Origin: Annulohypoxylon bovei var. microspora
Taxonomy: Eukaryota > Ascomycota > Sordariomycetes > Xylariales > Hypoxylaceae
Length of the DNA: 64,000 nt
Direction of reading: 5' to 3'
NCBI GenBank assembly: GCA_022836615.1
Contig: MU405345.1
Location: 1-64,000, forward strand
Shown here: piece by piece, positions 10,782 to 21,591 of the stretch
Position numbering within the stretch: position 1 is the first letter of the stretch
Layout: every line of letters starts with the position of its first letter
The notes under the pieces: generated by a model
Seen by the model: the letters and a program-made list of their open reading frames with translations, nothing else
What the model was told of the DNA's origin: nothing
The model's database searches: none
Translations under genes and position numbers: made by a program

Positions 10782-12275
10782 TACAGAGAACCGGCAAGGA
10801 CCTTAAGCATACGGGTACAAGAGCGACAGGTCCGTGAGATGTTTTCGATATGTAGGATGAGTCAGTTGCGCGGATGGTCTCGAATAACAATTCCATGTCA
10901 TGAATAAGGGACAAGAGCTAGGTATTGTTATTGTGGTTGTAGGTGCCAGGATTAGGAGAATGATGCAAAGGGTTGCGAAATGCAGAGCGACATTAGCACA
11001 GCCCACTTTACTTTCCACTTTATAACCCTGCAACTTTAACACTTTATACTTTTCGCTTAGGTAAGTCGACCACCTAGGCAGTTGACGCCCGGCTGTTCGG
11101 TACTATCCTTTATTAGTCGTCCACGCGCAACCCCACCACATGTTAAGTACATAAAGTATATTATAAGCATTTATGGATTTAAACATATATCATTATTCTG
11201 ATATTAAATATGTACTTATAAAAAAAAGTTCATATCACAACCCTCCTTAGCAGCTATTGTTAAAATAAGACACAACTACAACAGAACCTGTTCAAATTAA
11301 AAAGAAAAAAGTAAATACATACAACACCAGGGATTCGCTGGTCGTCACCGACCCAACTACTGATCCGGCGGTATCTAGCTTATCTATGGGAGAGCGGACG
11401 GGATCCCGAGCTTTCTAAATCCTATGGTCGTATGTGATAGTTTGGTGGATTATGCTAGTTTATATAGTGTGAACTTTCCGTCTTGGCGCAACGTGGCGTA
11501 TCCCGGCGACCTTGCCGGCGCCAAAGGCTGTTCGGGGCTGACCATTCTCAAGCAACCTATATTTCCTGGGCTGACGAGCACGCGAGTGTTTGAATCGGTG
11601 TTTGTGGACGGTACTAGCTTCGTGAGGTATCAGGGGCACATCGCGAATGATTAAAGGGGTAGTAAGTTACGCAAAAATTTACCATTCCTCTAAATTTTAC
11701 CCTTTCGTTTTCTAGTGCGTATAGCTAATTGTCTTGGGTTATCTTTTACTTACACTCTCTTAGGAAGAGACCATATATCGGTAAAGTAAGTGACTTGCTT
11801 GTTACCATGCGAAAACAAGAACCTGGCCATGGAAATCGCTCTTTGGTTAGAGAGGGATCTAAACCTTAGTCTACGTCGAAATTCTACATTTTCAACTTTG
11901 AGAATACCACAATAGAGAAGGATCTGGGATTGGAATACCCATCACCTGGTATATGAAAGGTTAAGATAAATTATATATAAGGTATGTTACATTAAGTGCA
12001 TGGCCCCTTGTCGCAGAAGACTTCATGGGCCCCTTAAGTCTAAGGTAACATGATAACTTCTGTCACTCGGAAGTATAGGGCTCTACGTATTAGAGATGTG
12101 GTCTCTATGTTAAGGTACGGGTTCTTACACGTATACATTTTCAGCTCCTGTACTATACCATTTTATTTCTCGTCACTTCTCCACAGTTTTACTTGTTCTG
12201 GATATAATACGACGTCGATGTCTTTCATATGAAGCCCTTCAGAAACAGCAACACGCTGTGTTATATGGCCACGAC
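10782..12275. other. Gene-poor spacer between Bzz1 and the HET gene
   Basis: About 1.5 kb, mostly AT-rich, with the Bzz1 promoter at its left edge. A locally GC-richer island at about 11330-11655 carries a plus-strand open frame of about 75 codons with no recognisable motif; see the findings. No confident gene. Confidence 0.5.
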
Positions 12276-14153
12276 ATGGCCAGCCCAGACGCATATGCCA
12301 AGCTCCCGGATCTGCGTAGCATCCGTGTGATTAAGCTTCGCAGTGCTACAAGCCTAGATGATGACATTTGCTTCGATCTAATTACGGTTTCCCTCGATGA
12401 ATCACCGCCGCCGTCCTACGAGGCTCTTTCATATACATGGGGTGGACAGCCATTGGACCAAGTCGTCTATGCCGATGGGCGGGAGTTTCTAGTAACCGAA
12501 AATGCGAAAGATGCTATGAAAAAACTTCGTCCATACAAATCGGGGAAATTTCTATATATATGGATCGACGCCATCTGCATCAACCAGCAGGATATAGATG
12601 AAAAGAGTTCACAGGTGCAAATGATGGTCGAGGTTTACGTAAAGGCACGGCGCGTTAACATATGGCTTGGAGATGGAAATGATTCAAGCGTTTTCATTCT
12701 GAAGTGGTTACGGTGGACTGGATCGGTGATTCTGCCATTCCTCTTCGTGTGGCAAAGACTTCTAGTAGCTTGTATCTGGACAACTACACCTCGCCGAAGA
12801 TGGTTTCTCGGATTATTACTCCGGCATAGCTCCTCTATCATCTTCATGCTCTTATTCATAGCTTTAGTACCAATACTGCCTATTCGAAATCGTCCCATAT
12901 TACAAGGTCGGCTGTCTCTCATAGACTCGATAGTACTAGCTAACTCCCCAGTACTAGATTTCAAACGGAAACTCCAGGCTGGTATGGATGACATGGCCTC
13001 GAGGGAGTATTGGGAAAGATCGTGGACGATACAAGAAGCATCAGTGAACTTTTCCTGTTATATTTTCTGCGGACCTTCTCCGCCGCTCCCACTTGCATCA
13101 TTCATCTTCGGCCATATGGCGTTAGGTTTATTTTATTATATTTATCATCTCGAGTATATAATCCTTCCCTACCGACTACACTTGCCGACTTATGGTTTTT
13201 ATATCGGAGAAGATCCTATTGATGAACAGGTTTTAGAGTCTCTTTGTCTTACGAAAGTTACATTGGACGTAGATAAGATATTTGCTCTCAAAGCTATGTT
13301 CCCTCGAGCTCTCAGCACACTATTGGTTGACTATTCACGACCTGCAAGGGATGTCTATATCGACGCGGCTCGTCTCATGCTAGAAGCTACGCAGAGCGTC
13401 AAATTTCTCCGACATGCTTGTCATGGTAGCCGAATGGATGGTTTTCCTACATGGGTGCCGGCATGGAACGCCGGTTCTTATATCCCTACAAAAATAAGCA
13501 AGTTTGTGCCGGCGATGGTTTCTCAACACCCTATAGTATCTCAAGACAGTGATAAGCACATTCTTAAGTTAAAGGCTCTTCGGGTTGACACAGCTACAGC
13601 AAGCATTAGCAAGTTATTCCAAATTTTGCATCCCCTATCAGTTCCGTGGTCTCGCTCAATGGCTCTCGATGCCGCAGAAGAAACATGTGATGTTTTCAAG
13701 AACTGGGTAGAGGCATCGTTAGATACTAACGAAACGGAGCTAAAATTAAACCAGCTTGCATCTCTAGTGGCGGGAGTGCTCGATCTAAAGGCGGATGAAA
13801 TTCGTTCGTGGTTCCCTAAAATTTGGGAAGAAGGCGAATACGGCACAGGGCTGCAATCACCCGAGGCGCGCAAAGTCTCTAGAGATTTTCCGGCACTTAT
13901 GACCGGCCGATCACTCTTCACAACTGAAGATGGAAGAGTTGGAATGTCAACGTTGGTGATCTGCGAAGGGGACGAAATTGTAATGTTGTCGGGAGAAGAG
14001 TTTCCATACCTCATCCGCAAGTGCCCCAGCCAGCCGGGAAACTACACGCTGGTCTGCCCTTATTGGACCAGCGGCGCAGTCAACGGTGAAGCATGGCCAT
14101 CAAGGAGCGGGAATGGACTTGAAGAGGATTTGGAGTATATTGAATTAGTGTGA
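12276..14153 (+). CDS. HET-domain (heterokaryon incompatibility) protein
   Basis: Single exon, 625 residues from the ATG at 12276. The HET signature is clear. YEALSYTWGG starts at about residue 48. It is followed by I-W-I-D-A-I-C-I-N-Q-Q-D and V-N-I-W-L-G-D-G, and later by E-Y-W-E-R-S-W-T-I-Q-E, which closes the domain. Between WLGDG and YWERSW there is an insert of about 100 residues rich in hydrophobic stretches (for example S-V-I-L-P-F-L-F-V-W and S-S-I-I-F-M-L-L-F-I-A-L-V). The C-terminus has a P-Y-L-I-R-K..Y-T-L-V-C-P-Y segment typical of the tail of these proteins. HET proteins trigger cell death after fusion of unlike hyphae; partner specificity cannot be read here. The gene sits alone in a gene-poor region, as is usual for such loci. 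Confidence 0.92.
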   Translation: MASPDAYAKLPDLRSIRVIKLRSATSLDDDICFDLITVSLDESPPPSYEALSYTWGGQPLDQVVYADGREFLVTENAKDAMKKLRPYKSGKFLYIWIDAICINQQDIDEKSSQVQMMVEVYVKARRVNIWLGDGNDSSVFILKWLRWTGSVILPFLFVWQRLLVACIWTTTPRRRWFLGLLLRHSSSIIFMLLFIALVPILPIRNRPILQGRLSLIDSIVLANSPVLDFKRKLQAGMDDMASREYWERSWTIQEASVNFSCYIFCGPSPPLPLASFIFGHMALGLFYYIYHLEYIILPYRLHLPTYGFYIGEDPIDEQVLESLCLTKVTLDVDKIFALKAMFPRALSTLLVDYSRPARDVYIDAARLMLEATQSVKFLRHACHGSRMDGFPTWVPAWNAGSYIPTKISKFVPAMVSQHPIVSQDSDKHILKLKALRVDTATASISKLFQILHPLSVPWSRSMALDAAEETCDVFKNWVEASLDTNETELKLNQLASLVAGVLDLKADEIRSWFPKIWEEGEYGTGLQSPEARKVSRDFPALMTGRSLFTTEDGRVGMSTLVICEGDEIVMLSGEEFPYLIRKCPSQPGNYTLVCPYWTSGAVNGEAWPSRSGNGLEEDLEYIELV

Positions 14154-17098
14154 TAACGATTATGTTATCACAGAGCGTTAAGGGGAAATGCTTTTAGTCT
14201 CTCTATATAGCGCCCCCTATAATCAACGATTTCCCATCCTGATGTTTTACCTTCGCAAGGCACTTCAACCACCAACTTACATCGGTCGAAAATATGATTG
14301 CCACTCTAAGAGGTTGGTGGGAAGTACTTGAGGAATCTCTTATTGCTTACGTGTAGAACTGACCAAGGACCTAGCTAAGGTCTATGCCCTTAGCAACTGA
14401 GGAATCGGCAGTCGCTGAGCGGGACTTTTTGATTGAAGAGATAACGTACCTAGGTAGGTAAACATAAAAATTTCCTAGTTATGCTAAAGTTCTATAGCAA
14501 ATCCTACCTTGCTTTCCCGCATGACATAGACAATACTCGGTCTATAGGCAGGTACCAAGTAAGCATCTAGGTAACTACACGAGTAGCCCAACGACCCCTA
14601 GTACGGTGGCCTGTTATCTTGTTAAGTTTACAATTAGACATATATTTAATATAAATATTAGTCGAGGTGATCTGGGCTACTTACAAACGACAAACCCCCT
14701 TAATTGCACAAGTCTTTCAATTATACAATTGACTCCCCCTTATTTCATCGATATTGCTACAACTTCAACAGTCAAATGTTATCGAAACCTCAGTCCACTG
14801 GGAAGAAGGCCAACAGCGTAAACAGGACTAGTTACACCTATATGTATAATACCACAACACTTAATAGGTAACTTGGAGTTCCTTGCTGAGAAACGCCCAT
14901 GATAAAATACTAGGTTACGTCCAAGGTGATTAAGTGAGTGACTTCGAATTTCATAACTGGGCACTTTACTAAAGGGGAACCCCTTGACTCCTTTTGCCAT
15001 ATTAATGCCATACACCTGAGATTAGTGCAAATAAATTATAACTCGTGGAAATTTATAAAACGTTACACACGCATCAAGTTACTCTCTAGGGCCTATAACG
15101 GGGTTCTAATTTAGCACAGCTTCGCATATTTCAGATTTCATGAATTCAATACTCAATATTAAAGTCGAAGCTTGACTGCACCTATGTAAACCCAAGTGAG
15201 GCAAAAGTGGTTGAACTAGGTTGGTTTTGTAGAGTGGTTGGTAGAAATAATCATTAAATCATGTACGCCGACTCTTATGATTAGATAGCAACAGCGATGA
15301 CGACGATCACGAAGTTGAGGATTAATTAAGTCAGCAATGGATTTTGAGGCTGAGTTCATGTTAATCTGGCAACTGTGCCGCTGACGACTTCCCGCTTGGG
15401 AAGGATTCGGATCCCGGCTAACCGAATCTCGGATGCCAAGGAAATCTTATTCTTGAGACTGGAAGAGTAAGATGTTATTATCTATCATCGTAAACAATTG
15501 CCTATTATGTACCTGTTCTCTTACTCAGTTTTACTCATTAACTTGTGTGATAACAATCCGATTTGTCGATATAGTCTTGCGATTAGACACATCTACTTCT
15601 TGTTTAAGACGTGCGAGTTGTTCAGTGTTGTTTTAAATGATACCTTGTCAAAATACGGTGCATAAGTGATGAAGGCGATGAGGGAAATGACGACAGTATA
15701 TGCAGATCAGTGATGGTCACGCCCAAAAATGATCAGCTAGATCTTCAAACGCATGTCTTTACTATTGCTCATAACTGCAGCAAAGATACGTCCGTATGTT
15801 CCGTATTTTTTGAAAGAAAGAAGAGAAAGGAAGTTTGATTTCTGACTTGTTTTAATTCTTTTCTATGTATGTTAACGGCGCGTGCCGTGTCAGCCGGGAA
15901 TTCTCGTATGGTTAGATACTGTAAGTACGAAGTACGAGAAAAGTATAAGATGACGGAAAAATCTGTTTAAATGGTGGGCTGTTCAATTACATTCGTGTCC
16001 GTATTACTAGTTAATAGTCACTAACCACATAACGAGAAGAGAAAGCGCAAAATAAAGCGAAAATAGCTAGGCGCCGAGAGGTTCTAACCAGAGTATTACC
16101 GTCGTTCCCGAAAGGATCAATTAACTATGCAGCTGTGCAGCTATCTATGCATCTACTATTCGATTCGATAGGTTTGCGAGATACCCAAGCTTTGGCGTAC
16201 CTAGCCAAGGGTCGTTCCAGTTTGCACTGCCACCACAAGTTACAAGTCTAGTTTAGTCCAATGGTTTGGCATTCTAAGCTGGGCGTTAAAACGCGTAGTG
16301 TCTCATCGCCAGAAATGTAGAGCGACAAATGTATCCGCCAATGTCATTGACGTGTTTCGATTGTCGTCTCAACGATTTAGGATAAACTTATTGTCTGTCG
16401 AGAGTGAATAGCAACGATAAAATAGATCAGCATACACTTTCAAGCTTAGTGATTGTTGTCATCACCTGGACACAGGATCATTCTGGTAAGTTATGTCCTA
16501 TGATGCAATTGCTAAGCTCAAAATGCTCGAAATGCTTGTGATGGGCTGGACGTTTGGGTTTTACCTTGGCGGTAACAAATCATGTTTTTCAAGACACAAC
16601 TAGCCTAAAACGGTTGGAGCTTCAAGCGCACATGCAGGTGGGAACTGTGAATGGTCAAAGTGGACGAACCAAAACACGTGCAGGTGGAGTACGATGCTGT
16701 ACGATGTCGTACTGGGATATATACTACCAAGAAAGGAATAGTGACGATATTAAATAGTTAATTTTATGCTAGTCAAGGGAAGTACGGATCTACATCACGT
16801 CCCGGCCGCGTAATTTCAAATGCCCCTGCTTGCCAGGTGCATTCCCTATTGTGCTGGAGTCCGGGGGGAAAGAGAAACCCCCCTGCCACTTCTGCCACTC
16901 TCCTTCAATTCAACCCTTTCTTCCAAGGTTATTCTTTCTACAATCAACAATTGAAGTCGCTCACTACTAACTCTCTCTTTTTCTAAAAATCCTTTTTCCA
17001 GTTTTTATCCGCCACTCTAAAATAACATCATCGAACGGCCACTACTAAAAACACATAGTAGGAAAACCCATTCCGCGAACGGGTCCCGTCGCCTTCGA

Positions 17099-17116
17099 AT
17101 GCGAATCCCTTCTTAA
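17099..17116 (+). promoter_or_regulatory. Candidate upstream ORF 1 of the TRP-like gene
   Basis: ATG, four further sense codons (M-R-I-P-S) and TAA in the C/T-rich leader region upstream of the ATG at 17472. Whether it is transcribed is not known. Confidence 0.25.
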
Positions 17117-17346
17117 TTCCTCTAACCCCCTTTTCCCTTCAATATCACCACCGCGCTCGTTTATTGGGAGGTGTGTTCGGCTAGGACCGACGACGAAAGG
17201 GATACTCTCCTCCATTCGACGCCTTACTCTCGCTATCACGATTTTCCACCTTCTTCCGGATTAGTATTGAAGCCCTTCGCTTGACTCGGGACAATCGATA
17301 GATCCCTTTGTCGACTCGTGTGTTTAGACCTGGAACTCTTCTACGA

Positions 17347-17418
17347 ATGAAATTGACGGTCGACAAAGGAATACACATCGACTTCTGTGACACTGACCCT
17401 CTTCGGCATAGAGGGTAG
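17347..17418 (+). promoter_or_regulatory. Candidate upstream ORF 2 (23 codons) of the TRP-like gene
   Basis: An ATG at 17347 opens 23 codons and stops with TAG at 17416-17418, 53 nt before the main start. It lies close enough to be in the leader if transcription begins in the C/T-rich block upstream. A translational-control role is inference. Confidence 0.35.
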
Positions 17419-17471
17419 ATAATTATTTTTAATTACACGACAAATCAAACAACTCGGAAAGGATAACAACC

Positions 17472-19685
17472 ATGTGGTTTTCGACGTTAAGATCAATCCT
17501 ACTCATATCATGGCTCTCGGCACTCCTTCCCGGCGCTGTCGCAGAGCCCATGCTGACATCGAACTCGCTGAACACCTGCCAAGAGGACTCTATGTTTACA
17601 GCAAGTCTGTTCACGGTCGTCTACACACCGAATAACAGCACAGCTTTCCTCAACATCGTCGCAACATCGTCCGTCGAGGGTAATGTCGTGTTCGACGTCG
17701 CCATTTCAGCATACGGCTACACCATTATTCAGACCATCGTCGACCCTTGCAAAGTTGGATTGGCTGGTCTCTGCCCCATGACTGCGGGTAAGATTCCGCT
17801 GAAGTTCAACTTGCCTGTTAGTGAAGAAGCCGCATCTCAGATTCCCGGTATCGCGTATACGTTCCCCGACCTGGATGCTACCGTCCGTGTCTTCCTGAAC
17901 ATGACCGACACCGGAAAGAGTGTAGCTTGCGTCGAAGCCGATATCTCCAATGGAAAGACGGTTGACTTGATCGCTGTTAAGTGGGTTCTCGCTGTTATCG
18001 CCGGCCTTATTCTGTGCTCTTCGGCCATTATCAACGGTCTAGGTCACTCAAATGCCGCCGCCCACATTGCCTCTGGTGCTCTCTCGTTGTTCGGCTTCTT
18101 CCAGGCTCAGGCCATGCTCGGTCTAACCTCGATCCACCTGCCGCCTGTTGTTCAGTCCTGGACCCAGGATTTCCAATGGTCGATGGGTATCATCAACGTC
18201 GATTTCATGCAGGATATTTTTACATGGTATCAACGAGCTACTGGCGGCACACCTTCTACCATTTTCGACTCTTTGACAACCGTTTCGGTCCAGGTAGAAA
18301 AGCGTGCCCTGTCTGCTCTTCCGGATGTTGCCGTCAACTTGTACCGACGATCAGCTGCCCTTCTTCCCCGAGCTGCCGGATCACTGTTGAAGCGAGCTAA
18401 CGTAATGACTGGTTCCGGCAGTTATATCGTGTATGGTATTCAACGTGTTGCTTTCAAAGCTGGTATTGAGACAACAAACCTGTTCATGACTGGCTTGACA
18501 TTCTTCTGCCTGCTCGTAGTCTTCACTATTGGCGCTGTTGCAGCGTTCAAGGGTATCTGCGAACTTAGTGTTAAGCAGAAGTGGATGAAGCCCGACACGT
18601 TCCTCGAGTTCCGCAACGGGTGGCTTACGGTCCTTAAGGGTATCTTGTTCCGCCTTACCCTCATTGGTTACCCCCAAATGTCTATCCTGTGTCTCTGGGA
18701 GTTTACTCAAGTGGACTCACCCGCCGAGGTAGTTCTAGCGGTCTTCTTCCTCGTCGGAATGTCGATTACTCTAGGATGGGCCGCTTCCAAGGTTGTTCGA
18801 ATCGCTCGTCGCTCTGTTGCCATGCACCGAAACCCCGCCTATATCCTCTTCTCGGACCCTCAGGCATTGAACAAGTGGGGATTCTTGTATATCCAGTTCC
18901 GTGCTTCCGCCTACTACTTCATCATCCCGATTCTTGGCTACACCTTGGTCAAATCTATGTTTCTCGCATTTTCGCAGGGTAACAGCACTGCTCAGGCTAT
19001 CGGTTTCCTTCTCATCGAAGCCGGCGCTCTGATTGCTGCCAGTGTTCTCCGGCCGTGGATGGACAAGAGCACCAACTCGTTCAACATTGCCATATGTGTC
19101 ATTAACTTCATTAACGCCGTTTTCCTCTTGATTTTCTCGGACGTGTTTAACCAGCCTCCCCTGGTCAACGGTGTTATCGGTCTCATTCTGTTTATCCTTA
19201 ATGCTATTTTCGCCACCATCCTCCTAATCATGGTCATCGTTTCGACAACCTTGGTCTTCTATCGCAAGAACCCCGACACTCGTTACCAATTTATGGCCGA
19301 TGACCGAGCGTCTTTCATGAAGTCGCAATCTCAGCTCACGGGTACCACTGAGCTGGACGCCCTTGCCGCAACCGCTCGTGGTGACAAGGCTGGTTACAAG
19401 CCTGGCTTGGATCTTGATGACGACAACGAATCGATAACTTCAGCCGACATGCGTCGCCGTACAGACACCTCGACCCTAACTGTTCCCGCGGCTGCTCCCG
19501 CCGGCTCATTCAGGAGCAACAACAACGTGAACCCTCCTCACTCTCCGGTAGACCCCTCTGTGCCTCTATTCCCGGCCAACAGTGGTCCACAAAGAGCGCC
19601 CAGCCCGTATGGTGGTAGCTCTGCCGGGCGATCAGTGAACAGCGGAAGCCCCCCTAGCTACAGGGCACAAAACAATGCTAGGTAA
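17472..19685 (+). CDS. TRP-like / flavin carrier (FLC) family polytopic membrane protein
   Basis: A single exon coding for 737 residues. A signal peptide (WFSTLRSILLISWLSALLPGAVA) is followed by an extracellular or lumenal ML-like domain (about 26-160) with paired cysteines. The TRP-like membrane domain begins with W-V-L-A-V-I-A-G-L-I-L at about residue 165 and holds roughly nine hydrophobic helices to about 600. The tail is Ser/Pro/Asn-rich and presumably cytosolic. Yeast Flc1-3 and fission yeast Pkd2 belong here; they are linked to FAD transport into the ER, calcium homeostasis and cell-wall integrity. The precise paralogue is not assignable. The stop at 19683-19685 overlaps a perfect GTAAGT..TTTCAG pair only 33 nt apart; see the findings. 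Confidence 0.92.
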   Translation: MWFSTLRSILLISWLSALLPGAVAEPMLTSNSLNTCQEDSMFTASLFTVVYTPNNSTAFLNIVATSSVEGNVVFDVAISAYGYTIIQTIVDPCKVGLAGLCPMTAGKIPLKFNLPVSEEAASQIPGIAYTFPDLDATVRVFLNMTDTGKSVACVEADISNGKTVDLIAVKWVLAVIAGLILCSSAIINGLGHSNAAAHIASGALSLFGFFQAQAMLGLTSIHLPPVVQSWTQDFQWSMGIINVDFMQDIFTWYQRATGGTPSTIFDSLTTVSVQVEKRALSALPDVAVNLYRRSAALLPRAAGSLLKRANVMTGSGSYIVYGIQRVAFKAGIETTNLFMTGLTFFCLLVVFTIGAVAAFKGICELSVKQKWMKPDTFLEFRNGWLTVLKGILFRLTLIGYPQMSILCLWEFTQVDSPAEVVLAVFFLVGMSITLGWAASKVVRIARRSVAMHRNPAYILFSDPQALNKWGFLYIQFRASAYYFIIPILGYTLVKSMFLAFSQGNSTAQAIGFLLIEAGALIAASVLRPWMDKSTNSFNIAICVINFINAVFLLIFSDVFNQPPLVNGVIGLILFILNAIFATILLIMVIVSTTLVFYRKNPDTRYQFMADDRASFMKSQSQLTGTTELDALAATARGDKAGYKPGLDLDDDNESITSADMRRRTDTSTLTVPAAAPAGSFRSNNNVNPPHSPVDPSVPLFPANSGPQRAPSPYGGSSAGRSVNSGSPPSYRAQNNAR

Positions 19686-21591
19686 GTTCAATAATCTTTT
19701 TATTTTACTTTCAGATGTAGACTAATTAAAGAGCAGTCCTTGGCAACGAGGGGCAGGTTATGACCATTAGGAACCGGTCGTAACGCCGAGAGGGGGAGGT
19801 TTCTTCCAGCTAGACTTAGTCTAAGCGTTTATTCAAACGGGGTTATTATCATGACAAATGGGGCCGGAGTTAATTGCTTGGATCTGCATATACAGGAGGA
19901 CAGCTCTGTGGAGGATTTCTAACTTCAAACGAAGCGACCATCGGGTACCCAAAACAGTACCGCTGACGAAAAGCACCAATTTTACCAAACCAACCACCAT
20001 TTTCTATACTCTTCAAATCTTGTACCAAGAACCTCGTTTTACGACACGGGCGTGACATGCGTTAATAGCATCAGGAGGCGTCGTCAGGGAAAGGGGGAGA
20101 TGTTTAACACAACATTCTACCACGACCTGTATCAACTTGGATTACAGTTGTAAATACTTAGCACCCGGAGATTCGCGAGGGGGTTTTAAAAGATTTTTTC
20201 CAAGAGACCAGGGAACAGCTGGGCTGGTGGAGTTAGGGTATGAAATTTTCCAGGTTACTACACCGTTATAGACCGCCGTCGACGCCGACGGTGAGCATGT
20301 CAATAGTTAATTGATTCTGTCAAATTACGGTCTGTAAGATTATTGTGTTTGGGGAGTGTTGGGGTTGTGATTATGTGCGGGTTGTTAAGGGGGGTGTTTC
20401 ATCACCAAAACCTTCCGGAATTATAAATTCATTTCAGGCTCTTCTTCTTTCGTTGGTAGGTAGGGAAGGAAAATTTCTTCTGTTGTCTATACTTAGCTTC
20501 CATTTTCAGCAGAGCCTCAACCTTGAGGGTATAGCCGCCTGTATAGAGATATATAGGGTAAACGTTATAATAGGGCTAGTGAAAGATCTCTATGCTCTAT
20601 ATCAGATAATTCGATTGATGGTCTTACAAGATGTCCGGTTTGATGACAACGAATATTAGTATGACCTATTAGTCAATGTCAAGTGTTTCGCAACAGCTAA
20701 TGTAGTCTACAGGGGAGATATGATACGGGATGCTAAAAGGATTTCCACCATTCTCCATCACAGTTGCTAATATCAAATAGGCTGTTAGGAGTTACTTTTT
20801 AATGAGGTTTAAATCACGACGGTTCGTTAATATGTGGTGTGACTGTCACTGCAGTACTAGCATTATTCTACGAGAGTGGGATGCATAAGCGTTCCGTCAC
20901 ATGTTTCGACGACCACACTCGCTACCGTCCGCATTCAACTATTACAATCAAGATTACCCCTTGACCGTATACAATACACCCATTGTAAGCCGTGCCGGAG
21001 GGGAAAGCCCATGGAATCCTAAGTATCTGTCGATGGCATCATATTTACAACGTTGAGCGATACGGATAATCGCTTTAGTATGGCCGTGTTGGAAAACAAG
21101 ACGGAGAGGTTCTCTGAGATTGTTGGCATAGAAATTAAGCCTCACATTTCACGACAAAATAATTCGGAAACTCAGAGCAAGACTCAAATTTTGAAAATGG
21201 CATGGGATATCTCCGTAGAGTTGAAGTGTTAGGTTGTGTTTGAACATGAATAGGGGCTGACTTGTATAGTCCAATATACCTACTTAATATAATATTATGC
21301 TACAAACGGGTATCATGAACAAATATATCCTTATATAAGAAGTACCCCACGCGTGTGACTGATAGCTGCATGTGTAACTTCGACATCCATTGACATTCTT
21401 AAGTTACCAAGGTACATACTCAACCTTACATATATAAGTTCCATTCACAACCTTTGATCAAGCTCTTTCTCGGCCTGTTCTTCGCCTCTACCGATGTATT
21501 CCTAATTTGCTATGGCCGTCTTCGTGGTAGATTGCCTCGACAGACAGCATTCACCGACTAATGTTTTTATAACACGCGACACTTCTTCGCG
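19686..21591. other. Spacer between the TRP-like gene and CCZ1
   Basis: 1.9 kb without a supported gene. The left end carries the TRP-like 3' UTR. A short GC palindrome-like segment (CCGTCGACGCCGACGG) lies at about 20276-20292. The right end holds the CCZ1 promoter. Confidence 0.5.
21431..21438 (+). promoter_or_regulatory. TATA-like element upstream of CCZ1
   Basis: TATATAAG, 154 nt before the CCZ1 start codon. A good match to the TATA consensus at a plausible distance, but unproven. Confidence 0.35.

Larger units (their letters stand above)
14154..17471. other. Largest gene-free stretch (3.3 kb)
   Basis: AT-rich sequence with stops in all frames and no ORF of recognisable content. The last ~650 nt (from about 16820) change character to C/T-rich and are the probable promoter and long leader of the TRP-like gene at 17472. 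No terminal repeats or transposase remnants were recognised. Confidence 0.5.

Noticed and set aside
15395..15430. A GGATTCGGATCC stretch resembling a tRNA B-box
   Set aside because: No matching A-box at the right distance and no cloverleaf stems could be formed around it.
20270..20300. GC palindrome-like CCGTCGACGCCGACGG
   Set aside because: Short and imperfect, with no link to a gene or repeat family in the window.
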